Notes under the pieces: model-generated | Database searches by the model: none | The model's input: the letters and a program-made list of their open reading frames with translations, nothing else | What the model was told of the DNA's origin: nothing | Position numbers and translations under genes: made by a program | From: Actinomadura sp. NAK00032 | GTDB taxonomy: Bacteria > Actinomycetota > Actinomycetes > Streptosporangiales > Streptosporangiaceae | Assembly: GCF_013364275.1 (NCBI RefSeq) | Contig: NZ_CP054932.1 | Coordinates: 372,001 to 436,000 of the forward strand | Direction of reading: 5' to 3' | Length of the DNA stretch: 64,000 nt | Part shown: in pieces, positions 1-7,933 of the stretch | Layout of the letters: each line of letters opens with the position of its first letter | Position numbering within the stretch: the first letter of the stretch is position 1

Positions 1-1
1 G

Positions 2-280
2 CGCGCCGCGCACCGCCCGGTCGCCGGATTCGTCTTCGTGGACGCCGACCTCCCCCGCCGCGGCGAGCACGACCACGCCGACCCCGGAAACGACCTCCCC
101 CTGGCCCCAGATTGGCCGGAGGCGCCCTGCGGCTACCTCCGCACCCATGCGGACCGCACCGCCCCCGCCAACCACGCCCAGGCCCTCAGAGAGGCGCACC
201 TGAGAGGCTGGCGAACAACCGACCACGAGCCCCCGACAACAGTCGCCCAATCCCTAAGCGAACTAATAACCGAGCTCTAG
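2..280 (+). CDS. Alpha/beta hydrolase, C-terminal part (partial)
   Basis: The reading frame is open from base 2 to the TAG ending at 280, so the gene starts before the window and only about 92 C-terminal residues are seen. The segment reading PVAGFVFVDADLP followed by a downstream PDWPEAPCGYL resembles the strand after the nucleophile and the lid or cap region of small actinomycete alpha/beta hydrolases. The nucleophile is not in the window and no catalytic residue can be confirmed. It is convergent with the TPR gene that follows. The family call is an inference from pattern and is moderate. Confidence 0.5.
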   Translation, partial: RAAHRPVAGFVFVDADLPRRGEHDHADPGNDLPLAPDWPEAPCGYLRTHADRTAPANHAQALREAHLRGWRTTDHEPPTTVAQSLSELITEL

Positions 281-325
281 CCGCGCGGGGGACGTGCCGA
301 CGCCGCCTCTCCGGCGGTTCAGACC

Positions 326-973
326 TCACGCGTTCTTGAGGAGGTCGTCCAGGAGTGCGTCGTAGTCGTCTTCGCTGCGGCCGAGGTCTACGCGGGCGCG
401 GTAGCGGAGGCGGAGGAGGGCTTCGAGGCTGTCTTCGGCGATGGCCGCGTCGTCGGGGCCGGGGGTGAGGGTGTCGGCGTCGGGGGCGGGGGCCTCGTCG
501 GGGCCGCCGCCCATGCCGGTGCCGACGGCGCGGTCGCGGATGGCGAGGACGACGTCGGCGCCGCTGGTGGCCCATTCGTGGGCGCCGGTGGCGTCGCCCT
601 GGGCGTACAGGACCTCGGCGACGGCGCGGTAGACCTCGGGGTCGCGGGGGCTGTCGGCGCGGATCTGGTCGAGGAGGGTGCGGGCCTCGTCGGCGTGGCC
701 CAGTTCGAAGAGCGCGTCGGCGAGGTAGGCGCGCGGGTCGCCGTAGGTCTCGCCGCCGTCGTCCATGGCCCTGCGGTACAGCTCGGCGGCCTTCGCGTGG
801 TCGCCGGCGTGCTGCCACTGCTCGCCGGCGCGCAGCAGGACGTTGGCGCGTGACACCCCACCGGAGACCGACTCGGCCAGCTCGGACAGCCGGCGGGCCG
901 CCGAGATGTGATCGCCGGTGCGCAGGGTGTCGAACTCCAGATCGTCGAGATCGTCTTCCGTCACATGCGTCAC
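326..973 (-). CDS. Tetratricopeptide-repeat protein
   Basis: A 215-residue acidic soluble protein. It shows helical TPR-like repeats in which small and aromatic residues recur: LLRAGEQWQHAGDHAKAAEL, then a degenerate repeat around YGDPRAYLADALFELGHADE, then VYRAVAEVLYAQGDATGAHE. TPR proteins act as protein-protein scaffolds, and nothing here points to a particular partner. There is no signal peptide or membrane segment. The C-terminal part (LEALLRLRYRARVDLGRSEDDY) is typical of small actinomycete TPR proteins of unknown role. The start is a GTG at 973. An in-frame GTG three codons downstream is possible. Confidence 0.75.
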   Translation of the reverse strand: MTHVTEDDLDDLEFDTLRTGDHISAARRLSELAESVSGGVSRANVLLRAGEQWQHAGDHAKAAELYRRAMDDGGETYGDPRAYLADALFELGHADEARTLLDQIRADSPRDPEVYRAVAEVLYAQGDATGAHEWATSGADVVLAIRDRAVGTGMGGGPDEAPAPDADTLTPGPDDAAIAEDSLEALLRLRYRARVDLGRSEDDYDALLDDLLKNA

Positions 974-1052
974 GCTTCAACGCTACCCGGCGGCGCCCGG
1001 CCGAAGCGGGCGAATCGACGATGATCGCCGAATCCCCCGCGTACCTGTCAGC

Positions 1053-2417
1053 TCACCTGCGGGAACGTTCGAGCGCGTCCCAGAATCCGCGGCGCAGCGC
1101 GTGCCGGACCTCGTCGTGCAGCAGGAAGTCGATCGGCAGCGAGGAGCCCTGCAGCAGCCGCGCCTCCAGGTCGGACGGCATGCGCGGCTTGCGGGCGAGG
1201 ACGGCCTCCAGCCACAGGGCGGGCGCGTCGCGGGCGACGGACTCGCCGAAGTCCTGGCCCTCCTGGTGGGCGGACTTCACGGCGTCCGCGAGGGTCGGGG
1301 TGCTCTGCGCCGGGACGGGGAGCTGCTGCGGCCCGGTGTAGGGGCCGTGCTGGCCGCTCGGCTGCGACGGCAGCGTCTGGGGCGGGGGCGGCGGGGACGG
1401 CGCGGGGATGGGCGACGAGCCGTACTGCGGCCCGGTGCTCGGCGGCGGTGCGGGCATCGGCGGCGCGGAGGGGGCCGGTGCCGAGGGCGCCTGGGCGGAG
1501 GACGGCCCGGTGAGGGAGGACGGCCCCGTCAAGGGGGACGGCCCGGTCGTGGAGGCGGGCTGGAGTGGGACGTTCTGGGCGCCGGAGCCGTAGGACGATC
1601 CGGCGAGGCCGCCACCGGTGCCGCCGGGCAGTGGCATCGGCCCGGTACCGGTGCCGGCGCTGCCGCTCAGCCCGCCGGTCATGGCCGGGCCGAGGTCGCG
1701 GACGGACGGCAGCGACGGCGCGGACGATGTCGGGATCGGCGGCCCGGTGACCGGGGACGCGGGCGGCGGCCCGCTGTGCGCGGCCGGGGCCAGCGGGCCG
1801 AGCGGGCCGCCGTGGCCGTTGCCGCCGTGCCCGTTGGACAGGGGGCTCGTCCCGAGGGAGGAGCCGGACGTCCCGTCCATGCCGGCGAGCAGGTTGACGT
1901 AGGGGCGCAGGTGGCCGGAGCCGATCTCGATCAGGTCGTCGCACTCCTGCCGCAGCACCCGGGAGATCGTCCAGTTGCCGTCGACGGCGACGTGCACGAC
2001 GGTGACGCGGACGCCGAGGTCCTGGGCGTCGGTGACGATCTGCGCGAGGTCCTCGTCGCCGCTGACCAGCACGGCGTCGGCGAGCGCGCCGTTGCGGGCC
2101 AGGGTCATCAGGTCGCGGTGGATCTCGGTGTCGACGCCCTCGCGGCGGCCGGGCCGGACGCGGCCGAGCCGCAGCTTGAGGCCGGGCAGGTCGGCGAGCG
2201 CGTCGTGCTCGGGCGAGCGGCGGCCCTCGATCGTCGCCTCGTACCAGTAGCAGCGCAGCAGCGGCATGCCCGTGCGCTCCCTGGCCAGGTTGCCGAGGAG
2301 TTGCAGGAGGCCGCCGAAGTCCCACGAGACCGTTTCGCGATGGCGCGTGCCGTGCACAGCCATGGCACCGTCCGCCAGCAGATAGCCGGCGTCAACGAAC
2401 AGCGCGCAACGATCCAT
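1053..2417 (-). CDS. NYN-domain (PIN-like) protein with long proline-rich tail
   Basis: About 454 residues. The N-terminal 165 residues are a NYN domain, a PIN-fold family of putative metal-dependent RNA nucleases. Candidate acidic ligands are in ALFVDAGYLLAD, in the central EIHRDLM and in AVLVSGDEDL. A low-complexity Pro/Gly/Ser region of about 170 residues follows, then a conserved C-terminal part near FLLHDEVRHALRRGFWDALE. The ATG at 2417 is preferred because GAGGAAGGA precedes it. An upstream GTG at 2450 would add 11 residues without clear support. Cytoplasmic; the RNA substrate is unknown. The domain call is strong and the function is inferred from the family. Confidence 0.8.
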   Translation of the reverse strand: MDRCALFVDAGYLLADGAMAVHGTRHRETVSWDFGGLLQLLGNLARERTGMPLLRCYWYEATIEGRRSPEHDALADLPGLKLRLGRVRPGRREGVDTEIHRDLMTLARNGALADAVLVSGDEDLAQIVTDAQDLGVRVTVVHVAVDGNWTISRVLRQECDDLIEIGSGHLRPYVNLLAGMDGTSGSSLGTSPLSNGHGGNGHGGPLGPLAPAAHSGPPPASPVTGPPIPTSSAPSLPSVRDLGPAMTGGLSGSAGTGTGPMPLPGGTGGGLAGSSYGSGAQNVPLQPASTTGPSPLTGPSSLTGPSSAQAPSAPAPSAPPMPAPPPSTGPQYGSSPIPAPSPPPPPQTLPSQPSGQHGPYTGPQQLPVPAQSTPTLADAVKSAHQEGQDFGESVARDAPALWLEAVLARKPRMPSDLEARLLQGSSLPIDFLLHDEVRHALRRGFWDALERSRR

Positions 2418-2799
2418 GCGGCACCGTCCTTCCTCAACACGGGAGCTCACAGCGTGCCCACTCGGCGTAGCGACCCCGGGCGCTTATAGCGTAGTGAAGC
2501 CCTGCAGCCCAGTAGGCCAATACGGCGATTCGCCACTCTTTCATGACGACCCGCCCGTTGGCGACTCCCCGGTAACTATGAAATGGGAGCCGCGGCGGGA
2601 CGCTACCAGCCGTTTCGCGCCGGCCCCGCGCTTCCGCCGGATCTTTACGGGAAGAAGCAGCTCACAGGTTCGGAACCGGTATCCGCACCCTACTCGAAAC
2701 CTTTCCGGGTCTCGCACGTTGTGCTCGCTTGACCACTGACCGTCATACATTTCGGACGCGATTTCCTTTTGCCCGGGCCGCGGGGCGCTCCGCGCGGAC
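2418..2799. other. Intergenic region between NYN and PhoD-type genes
   Basis: No convincing gene is seen here. A TATAAG on the minus strand (2483-2488) lies about 65 bases upstream of the NYN start and could be its -10 box, but no good -35 stands at the right distance. A minus-strand frame at 2541-2750 lacks a ribosome binding site and any recognisable domain. Confidence 0.4.
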
Positions 2800-4422
2800 T
2801 CAGGTGATGCGGGCGCGGCCCATCTCGCTGAGCCGGCCGTCGCCGTGCGGACTCTCCCAGCGCACGTTGCAGTCGCGGCCGGACAGCTCGACCGTCGCGA
2901 TGGCGTTGTGGAACCAGGGGCCCTCGGTCATCCGCCACCGGATGGGCGGGACGGGCACCTTCGCGAGCTTCGCCAGCATCCGGAACGGGGCGCCCGACGC
3001 CCGCGAGTAGGCGATGCGGTTCGCCCACTTGAACTTGCCCTGCAGCGGGTTCCGCAGCGGCGAGCAGACGATCTGCGACACCTTCGACTGCGTGCCCGGC
3101 TCGGTGACCCGCGCCAGGTAGGAGTAGTGGATGTCGCCGGACAGGAAGGAGATGCTCGCCGGCGCAAGGCCGCGCTCACCGCGTCCGACGGCGACGACGT
3201 CGGCGGCCACGTCGCGGAACGACCGCTCGAACGCGGCCCAGTGCTCCAGGTCGGCGGCCTGCCGGATCTTCTCCCCGACCGCCGCGCCGCGCCTGCCCCA
3301 GGCGCCGCCGGCGACGGCCTCGTTCCACGACTCGGCGTGGTGGATCGCCATGGGGAGCAGGTAGGGCAGGGAGCTGGCGATGAGCAGGTGGTCCATGCCG
3401 CCCTGGCACTGGCCGTCCAGCCAGTCGAACTCCTCGTCGTCGAGCATCCCGCGCCGGTCGGCGGTGAGCAGCCGCGAGCACCGGCTGTCGACGACGATCA
3501 GGCGGGTGCCGCCCCAGTCGTGGGCATAGCTCCAGCGCGTACTGGCAGGTTCCTTGTCGGCCTTCTCCGCGAACGCGTCCAGGACGGCCCCGGCGTCGCC
3601 CGTCGTGTCGGACGCCTCGCGCAGCTTCGCGAACAGCGGGTCGGACGCCCGGTCCCGCGGCGACATGTTCCCGAGGTGCTGGTAGATCCAGTACGAGCCG
3701 ATCCCGCCGGTGATGCGGTCCTTCCACCAGGGCTGCGACCACATCTCCCGCCGCCAGGCGTAGGAGGTGTTCCAGTCGTCCCGGATGTCGTGGTCGTCGA
3801 AGATCGTGAGGGTCGGGACGGTCGACAGCAGCCACCGGACGGCGGGGTCGCCGTGCCAGGCGAGCTGGTAGAGGTGCGTGTAGTCCTCGAAGTCGGCGGC
3901 CTCGTCGGCGGGCTGCTCGTCGGGGCCGCGCCGGCCGCCGATGAACGCGCGCATCTCCTCGCTCAGCTCGTCGGCGTACACCTGGTCGCCGACCATCAGC
4001 AGGATGTCGGGCCAGGTGACCGCGTCGCCGCCGGTCCGGAGCCGCTCGGCGAACGCGGCGAGCGCGTCGTGCCCGAACTCCGCCACGGTGCCGGGCGAGC
4101 GGCGGCAGGATCCGAACGAGATCCGCAGCCCGCCGCTCTCGTCCAGCGTCCTGATCTGGGACGGCGGGAAGCCGTCGTCCTCGGGCCAGACGGTGTCGCC
4201 GTCGGTGCGCACCTCGTAGGGGATCCGCGAGCCCGCCGCGAGCCCGTCGATCTCGACGAGCGCGTAGTGGTGGCCGTGTGCGGTGAACGTCCGGGCGGAC
4301 GCGTCGACGCCGTGCTCCTCGTTGACGACCCGGACCTCGCAGGGCCGTTCGGTCTCCACCCAGATGGTCGCGGTGTGGTGACTCACATGCCGGAGATGTG
4401 GCCCGAGTACCAAAGCGCTCAT
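2800..4422 (-). CDS. PhoD-type alkaline phosphatase/phosphodiesterase
   Basis: About 540 residues. It belongs to the PhoD metallophosphatase family, which hydrolyses phosphomono- and diesters using iron and calcium. Family signatures in order: SFGSCRRSPG, LLMVGDQVYADE, FDDHDIRDDWN, YAHDWGGTRLIVVDSR and FLSGDIHYSYL near the C-terminus. An N-terminal beta-sandwich segment (VSHHTATIWVE) precedes the catalytic domain, as in many actinomycete members. No Tat signal peptide is visible, unlike Bacillus PhoD, so this copy is probably cytoplasmic. The ATG at 4422 is chosen because the family alignment begins there (MSALVLGPHL). An upstream GTG would add 37 unrelated residues. Confidence 0.88.
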   Translation of the reverse strand: MSALVLGPHLRHVSHHTATIWVETERPCEVRVVNEEHGVDASARTFTAHGHHYALVEIDGLAAGSRIPYEVRTDGDTVWPEDDGFPPSQIRTLDESGGLRISFGSCRRSPGTVAEFGHDALAAFAERLRTGGDAVTWPDILLMVGDQVYADELSEEMRAFIGGRRGPDEQPADEAADFEDYTHLYQLAWHGDPAVRWLLSTVPTLTIFDDHDIRDDWNTSYAWRREMWSQPWWKDRITGGIGSYWIYQHLGNMSPRDRASDPLFAKLREASDTTGDAGAVLDAFAEKADKEPASTRWSYAHDWGGTRLIVVDSRCSRLLTADRRGMLDDEEFDWLDGQCQGGMDHLLIASSLPYLLPMAIHHAESWNEAVAGGAWGRRGAAVGEKIRQAADLEHWAAFERSFRDVAADVVAVGRGERGLAPASISFLSGDIHYSYLARVTEPGTQSKVSQIVCSPLRNPLQGKFKWANRIAYSRASGAPFRMLAKLAKVPVPPIRWRMTEGPWFHNAIATVELSGRDCNVRWESPHGDGRLSEMGRARIT

Positions 4423-4560
4423 AGGACGTCTCTCTAGCGGACGTGACCCCGCCGCGTCCACTCGATGCGCGATGGTCACGCGGTCGTGCGCGCCGTGCTC
4501 CATGGCCGCGGCCCGGCCCCTGCCCGAGGGCATGGACCGGGCCGCGGTTCCAGGACCGGG

Positions 4561-5808
4561 TCAGGACGAGACGGCGCACTGGCCGCGGTCGGCGCGGCGC
4601 GGGCCGTCGGCCGTCGGGCGGACGTCGAAGTCGAAGATGGCCGTGGGCAGGTAGAGCGAGCAGCAGGCGTTCGGGATGTCGACGACGCCGCTGACGCGTC
4701 CCTCGATCGGCGCGGCGCCGAGCAGGAGATAGGCCTGCTCGCCGCTGTAGCCGAACGTCTTGAGGTACTCGATGGCGTTGAGGCAGGCGTTCCGGTAGGC
4801 GAGGGTGGCGTCGTTGTAGTGGTTGGTGTCGGTGCCGTGGTCGACGGAGATGCCGACGAAGCTGATGAACTCCGAGTAGCGCGGCTCCACGTTGCCCGGC
4901 ATGAAGATCGGGTTGGTGGTGACGCCGTACTTCTCCATGCCGCCCTTGATGAGGTCGACGTGGAAGTCGATGAAGCCGCCCATCTCAATGGCGCCGCAGA
5001 AGGTGATCTCGCCGTCGCCCTGGCTGAAGTGCAGGTCGCCGCCGGACAGCATGCCGCCCGGCACGTGGACGGGGTAGAAGACGCGCGAGCCCCGGGTGAA
5101 GTTCTTGATGTCGTGGTTGCCGCCGTTCTCGCGCGGCGGGACGGTCCGGGCCCCTTCGGCGCCGACCTTCGCGAGGGCGTCGCCGGTGAGCGTCCCGGCG
5201 AGCGTGCCGTCGGTGAGGGGCGGCAGTGCGAGCGGCGGTACGCGCAGGGGGTCGGTGTCGATGAGGGCCTGTTCCCGCGCATTCCAGCGGGCCAGCAGTT
5301 CCGGTGATGGGGCCGTGCCGAACAGGCCGGGGTGGGTGATGCCGGTGAAGCGCACCCCTGGGATGTGGCGCGAGGTGGCCTGCTGTCCATGGAAGTCCCA
5401 GATGGCCTTGTAGGCGTCGGGGTAGTAGTCGGTGAGGAAGCCGCCACCGTTCTGCTTGGCGAAGATGCCGGTGTAGCCCCAGCCCTGTCCGGCGATGCCT
5501 CCCGTCTCCTGCGGGATGGGGCCGAGGTCGAGGATGTCGACCACGAGGAGGTCGCCGGGTTCGGCGCCCTCGACGGCGATGGGCCCGCTCAGCATGTGGC
5601 AGGGCGACAGGTCGACGTCGCGGACGTCGTTCGCGGAGTCGTTGTTGCCGATCTGGCCGTCCGTCCACTCGCGGCATTCGACGCGGAACTCCGCGCCGGG
5701 GCGGACGGTCGCCGCGGCGGGGATGCCGGGGTGCCACCGGTTGTGGCCGGGCACGTTCTGGTCGCGCATGGACCGGGCCTGGTCGACGCTGAAGACGACT
5801 TCGGGCAT
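4561..5808 (-). CDS. fmdA: Formamidase (acetamidase/formamidase family)
   Basis: 415 residues, the usual length for the FmdA/AmdA family (about 400-415). The enzyme hydrolyses formamide or short aliphatic amides to ammonia and the carboxylate. Characteristic segments are VPGHNRWHPGIPAA, TDGQIGNNDSANDVRDVDL, CHMLSGPIAVEGAEPGDLL, GGNHDIKNF and LHFSQGDGEITFCGAIEM. The start is certain: AGGAGGT lies 4 bases before the ATG. It is the last gene of the operon fmdB-amiS-fmdA, which fits uptake followed by hydrolysis of formamide as a nitrogen source. Cytoplasmic. Confidence 0.95.
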   Translation of the reverse strand: MPEVVFSVDQARSMRDQNVPGHNRWHPGIPAAATVRPGAEFRVECREWTDGQIGNNDSANDVRDVDLSPCHMLSGPIAVEGAEPGDLLVVDILDLGPIPQETGGIAGQGWGYTGIFAKQNGGGFLTDYYPDAYKAIWDFHGQQATSRHIPGVRFTGITHPGLFGTAPSPELLARWNAREQALIDTDPLRVPPLALPPLTDGTLAGTLTGDALAKVGAEGARTVPPRENGGNHDIKNFTRGSRVFYPVHVPGGMLSGGDLHFSQGDGEITFCGAIEMGGFIDFHVDLIKGGMEKYGVTTNPIFMPGNVEPRYSEFISFVGISVDHGTDTNHYNDATLAYRNACLNAIEYLKTFGYSGEQAYLLLGAAPIEGRVSGVVDIPNACCSLYLPTAIFDFDVRPTADGPRRADRGQCAVSS

Positions 5809-5859
5809 GGGGTACCTCCTGAAGCGGATCGGGCGAGAAGGTGCGAGAAGGAGACGGAG

Positions 5860-6489
5860 TCAGGGGCCGGCGACGGGCTGCGGCGGCGCCCCGGCCGGCA
5901 CGCGTCCGGGACGGGTCAGGACCCACAGCCCCGCGAGGACGGCCACGGCGCAGCCGGCCAGGACGGCGGCGAACACGGCGGACGTCGAGTAGGCGTCCGT
6001 CAGCAGCAGGAACGCGGGCAGCGTCGTGGTGCCCGCGGCGTTGGCGAGCGTGACCCAGCCCGTGTAGCGGGTCAGTTCGTCCCGCTTGAGGCCGAGGACG
6101 AGGAAGAACAGGAACCACAGGAACGACCAGCAGAGCCAGATGACCCCGAACGGGTGGTCCCGGACGTCGAAGAAGTTGATCGCGGCGAAGCCGAGCGCCG
6201 CCAGCGCGACGAACAGCGAGAACCAGCCGGCGCCGGTGGTGTCCAGCCCGGCGAGCAGGCCGATGCCGACATAGAGGTAGGTGAACCCGAACAGGTAGAT
6301 CCCGGCCGCCGCGGTGATCGCCGCGAGGTCGTCCCCGGCGGCGACGAGCAGCAGCGTCGGCAGCACCACCTGCAGCGCGCCGACGAAGAGGTTGAGGAGC
6401 GCCGCCGACCGGGCCTCGACGCGTCCGAGCATCATCAGCGCGTTGACGAACAGGGCCGCGCCGACGTAGAGCAGGCCCACGCTTCCCAT
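5860..6489 (-). CDS. amiS: AmiS/UreI-family amide channel
   Basis: About 209 residues with six or seven hydrophobic helices, starting MGSVGLLYVGAALFVNALMM and including YLFGFTYLYVGI and WLCWSFLWFLFFL. It is a member of the AmiS/UreI family of proton-gated or facilitated urea and short-chain amide channels in the cytoplasmic membrane. It lies 2 bases downstream of fmdB and 51 bases upstream of fmdA, consistent with co-transcription and with import of formamide for FmdA. The ATG at 6489 begins the first membrane helix; the longer in-frame extension upstream is arginine- and proline-rich non-coding shadow. No ligand specificity can be read. Confidence 0.9.
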   Translation of the reverse strand: MGSVGLLYVGAALFVNALMMLGRVEARSAALLNLFVGALQVVLPTLLLVAAGDDLAAITAAAGIYLFGFTYLYVGIGLLAGLDTTGAGWFSLFVALAALGFAAINFFDVRDHPFGVIWLCWSFLWFLFFLVLGLKRDELTRYTGWVTLANAAGTTTLPAFLLLTDAYSTSAVFAAVLAGCAVAVLAGLWVLTRPGRVPAGAPPQPVAGP

Positions 6490-6491
6490 GG

Positions 6492-6773
6492 TCAGGGCCG
6501 GGGGAGGAGCGCGTGCCGGGGGTCGGCGGGCGGGACGGGACGCGGACGCCCCGGCGGCGGCGCCGAGACGACCTGGGGCTCGTGCCTGCTGGCCTCCTGG
6601 GCGTCCAGTGCCCGGGTCAGCGGCGCGCCGGGCCGGGTGAGCGCCGGGGCGGTGTAGACGCGGCGCGCGGTGCCGCCGCACTCCGCGCACGGGTTCTCGG
6701 GGCGCGCGCCGCCCATCGGCAGCGCGAGGTCGACGGGTCCGCACCGGGCGCAGCGGTACTGATAGATCACCAT
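6492..6773 (-). CDS. fmdB: FmdB-family zinc-ribbon protein
   Basis: 93 residues. The N-terminus is a zinc ribbon, YQYRCARCG followed by NPCAECGG, the FmdB/CxxC_CxxC_SSSS family. FmdB was named from the formamidase operon of Methylophilus, where a regulatory role was proposed but its mechanism is unsettled. The C-terminal half is proline- and arginine-rich and probably disordered. It is the first gene of the formamidase operon, with GGAGG 7-8 bases before the ATG. The gene order with amiS and fmdA supports the call. Confidence 0.88.
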   Translation of the reverse strand: MVIYQYRCARCGPVDLALPMGGARPENPCAECGGTARRVYTAPALTRPGAPLTRALDAQEASRHEPQVVSAPPPGRPRPVPPADPRHALLPRP

Positions 6774-6795
6774 GACGGGGCCTCCAGCCGCACGG

Positions 6796-6838
6796 ATTAC
6801 TTCCCACAGAAACTATTCGGATGTGAAGTAATAGTCAA
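6796..6838 (-). promoter_or_regulatory. Promoter and inverted-repeat operator of fmdB-amiS-fmdA
   Basis: On the minus strand TTGACT (6833-6838) and TAGTTT (6810-6815) are separated by 17 bases, a good sigma-70-type promoter. An inverted repeat brackets the -10 region: GAAGTAAT at 6825-6832 and ATTACTTC at 6796-6803. The same layout recurs upstream of the MetX-like gene (7892-7933). The likely ligand is the nearby MarR regulator, by inference. Confidence 0.75.
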
Positions 6839-6872
6839 TGGACGCGCGGCCGGATCCCGTCACGCGGCCTCG

Positions 6873-7880
6873 TCAGGCGGCCAGGAGCTCCTTCAGGGCG
6901 GCGTCGATGAAGGCGGTGTCCTCCGGGTTGCTTCCGTGGCCGGCGAAGTGCCCCCAGACGCCGGGGATGACGCGGAGCTCCGCACCCGGGATGTGCTGGA
7001 CGGCCCACTCCTCGTCCTCGGGCGGGAAGTACAGGTCCTTCTCGGCGGGCATGACGAGGGCCCGCGCCTTGATGGACGCGAGTGCCGCCTTGGTGTCGCC
7101 GTTGAAGCCGGGTGTGCGGCCGACATCGGCGTTCTGCCACGTCCAGAGCATGGTGAGCAGGTTGTTGGCGTCACGGTCGTCCAGGAAGAAGCCCTCCCAG
7201 AAACCGACGAGGAAGTCTTCGAGAGAGGTGTGGCCGAGACGCTCGTACAGGCGGTCCCAGTAGAACGCCTGGGAGAACCCCCAGCCCGCGTACACGCGCG
7301 CGGCGGCGCGCAGCCCCCGCGTAGGGGGAGAGGTGTACCAGCCCTCCGCGAACGCGCCATCGGCCGTCAGTGCGGCCTTCACTCCCTCCAGGAAGACCTG
7401 GTTGTGGTAGCTGGTGCGGGACGATCCGCAGAACGGGGCGATCCGCTCGACCATCTCGGGATGGCTGACGCCCCACTGGTAGGTCTGGCCCGCGCCCATG
7501 GACCAGCCCGTCACCAGCGGCAGCCGCTCGATGCCGAAGTGCTCGGTGACGAGCCGGTGCTGGGCCTCGACGTTGTCGTACATGGTGACGTGCGGGAAGC
7601 GGGCGCGGTCGTAGGGCGGCGGGGTGTTGCTGGGCGAACTGGACAGCCCGTTGCCCAGCATGTTCGGCACGATGATGAAGTAGCGGGCCGGGTCCAGCGC
7701 CATGCCCTCGCCGATGAGCCACTCGTTGTCCTGGTGCCGTCCGGAGTACCAGGTGGGGTAGACGATGGCGTTGCTCTTGTCGGCCGCCAGGTCGCCGTAG
7801 GTCTCGTAGGTGAGCTGCGCTCCGCGCAGGGTCGCGCCGCCCTGCAGGGTGAAGTCGCCGAGATCGTAGGTCGCCGCCAT
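6873..7880 (-). CDS. MetX-like alpha/beta hydrolase (E22-type putative esterase)
   Basis: 335 residues. It has the alpha/beta-hydrolase fold of homoserine O-acetyltransferases. The nucleophile elbow is GWSMGAGQ (Ser about 127). The acid lies in VMPAEKDLYF and the histidine in VIPGVWGHFAGHG. It lacks clear signatures of true MetX and resembles MetX-like esterases found beside amidase genes. The substrate is not known; an amide or ester linked to the formamidase pathway is possible. Transcribed alone from its own promoter, which carries the same inverted repeat as the fmd operon, so the two are probably co-regulated. Confidence 0.82.
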   Translation of the reverse strand: MAATYDLGDFTLQGGATLRGAQLTYETYGDLAADKSNAIVYPTWYSGRHQDNEWLIGEGMALDPARYFIIVPNMLGNGLSSSPSNTPPPYDRARFPHVTMYDNVEAQHRLVTEHFGIERLPLVTGWSMGAGQTYQWGVSHPEMVERIAPFCGSSRTSYHNQVFLEGVKAALTADGAFAEGWYTSPPTRGLRAAARVYAGWGFSQAFYWDRLYERLGHTSLEDFLVGFWEGFFLDDRDANNLLTMLWTWQNADVGRTPGFNGDTKAALASIKARALVMPAEKDLYFPPEDEEWAVQHIPGAELRVIPGVWGHFAGHGSNPEDTAFIDAALKELLAA

Positions 7881-7891
7881 GAGAAACCCCC

Positions 7892-7933
7892 TTAGTTCCT
7901 GTAGAAATTATTTTGATATGAACTAATGGTCAA
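7892..7933 (-). promoter_or_regulatory. Promoter and inverted-repeat operator of the MetX-like gene
   Basis: On the minus strand TTGACC (7928-7933) and TAATTT (7905-7910) are 17 bases apart. GAACTAA at 7920-7926 and TTAGTTC at 7892-7898 form an inverted repeat placed as in the fmd promoter, and the two regions match in most positions over about 43 bases. It overlaps the last codons of the AmiC-like gene. Confidence 0.75.

Noticed and set aside
2541..2750. A 69-residue minus-strand frame in the NYN-PhoD gap
   Set aside because: No ribosome binding site or recognisable domain.
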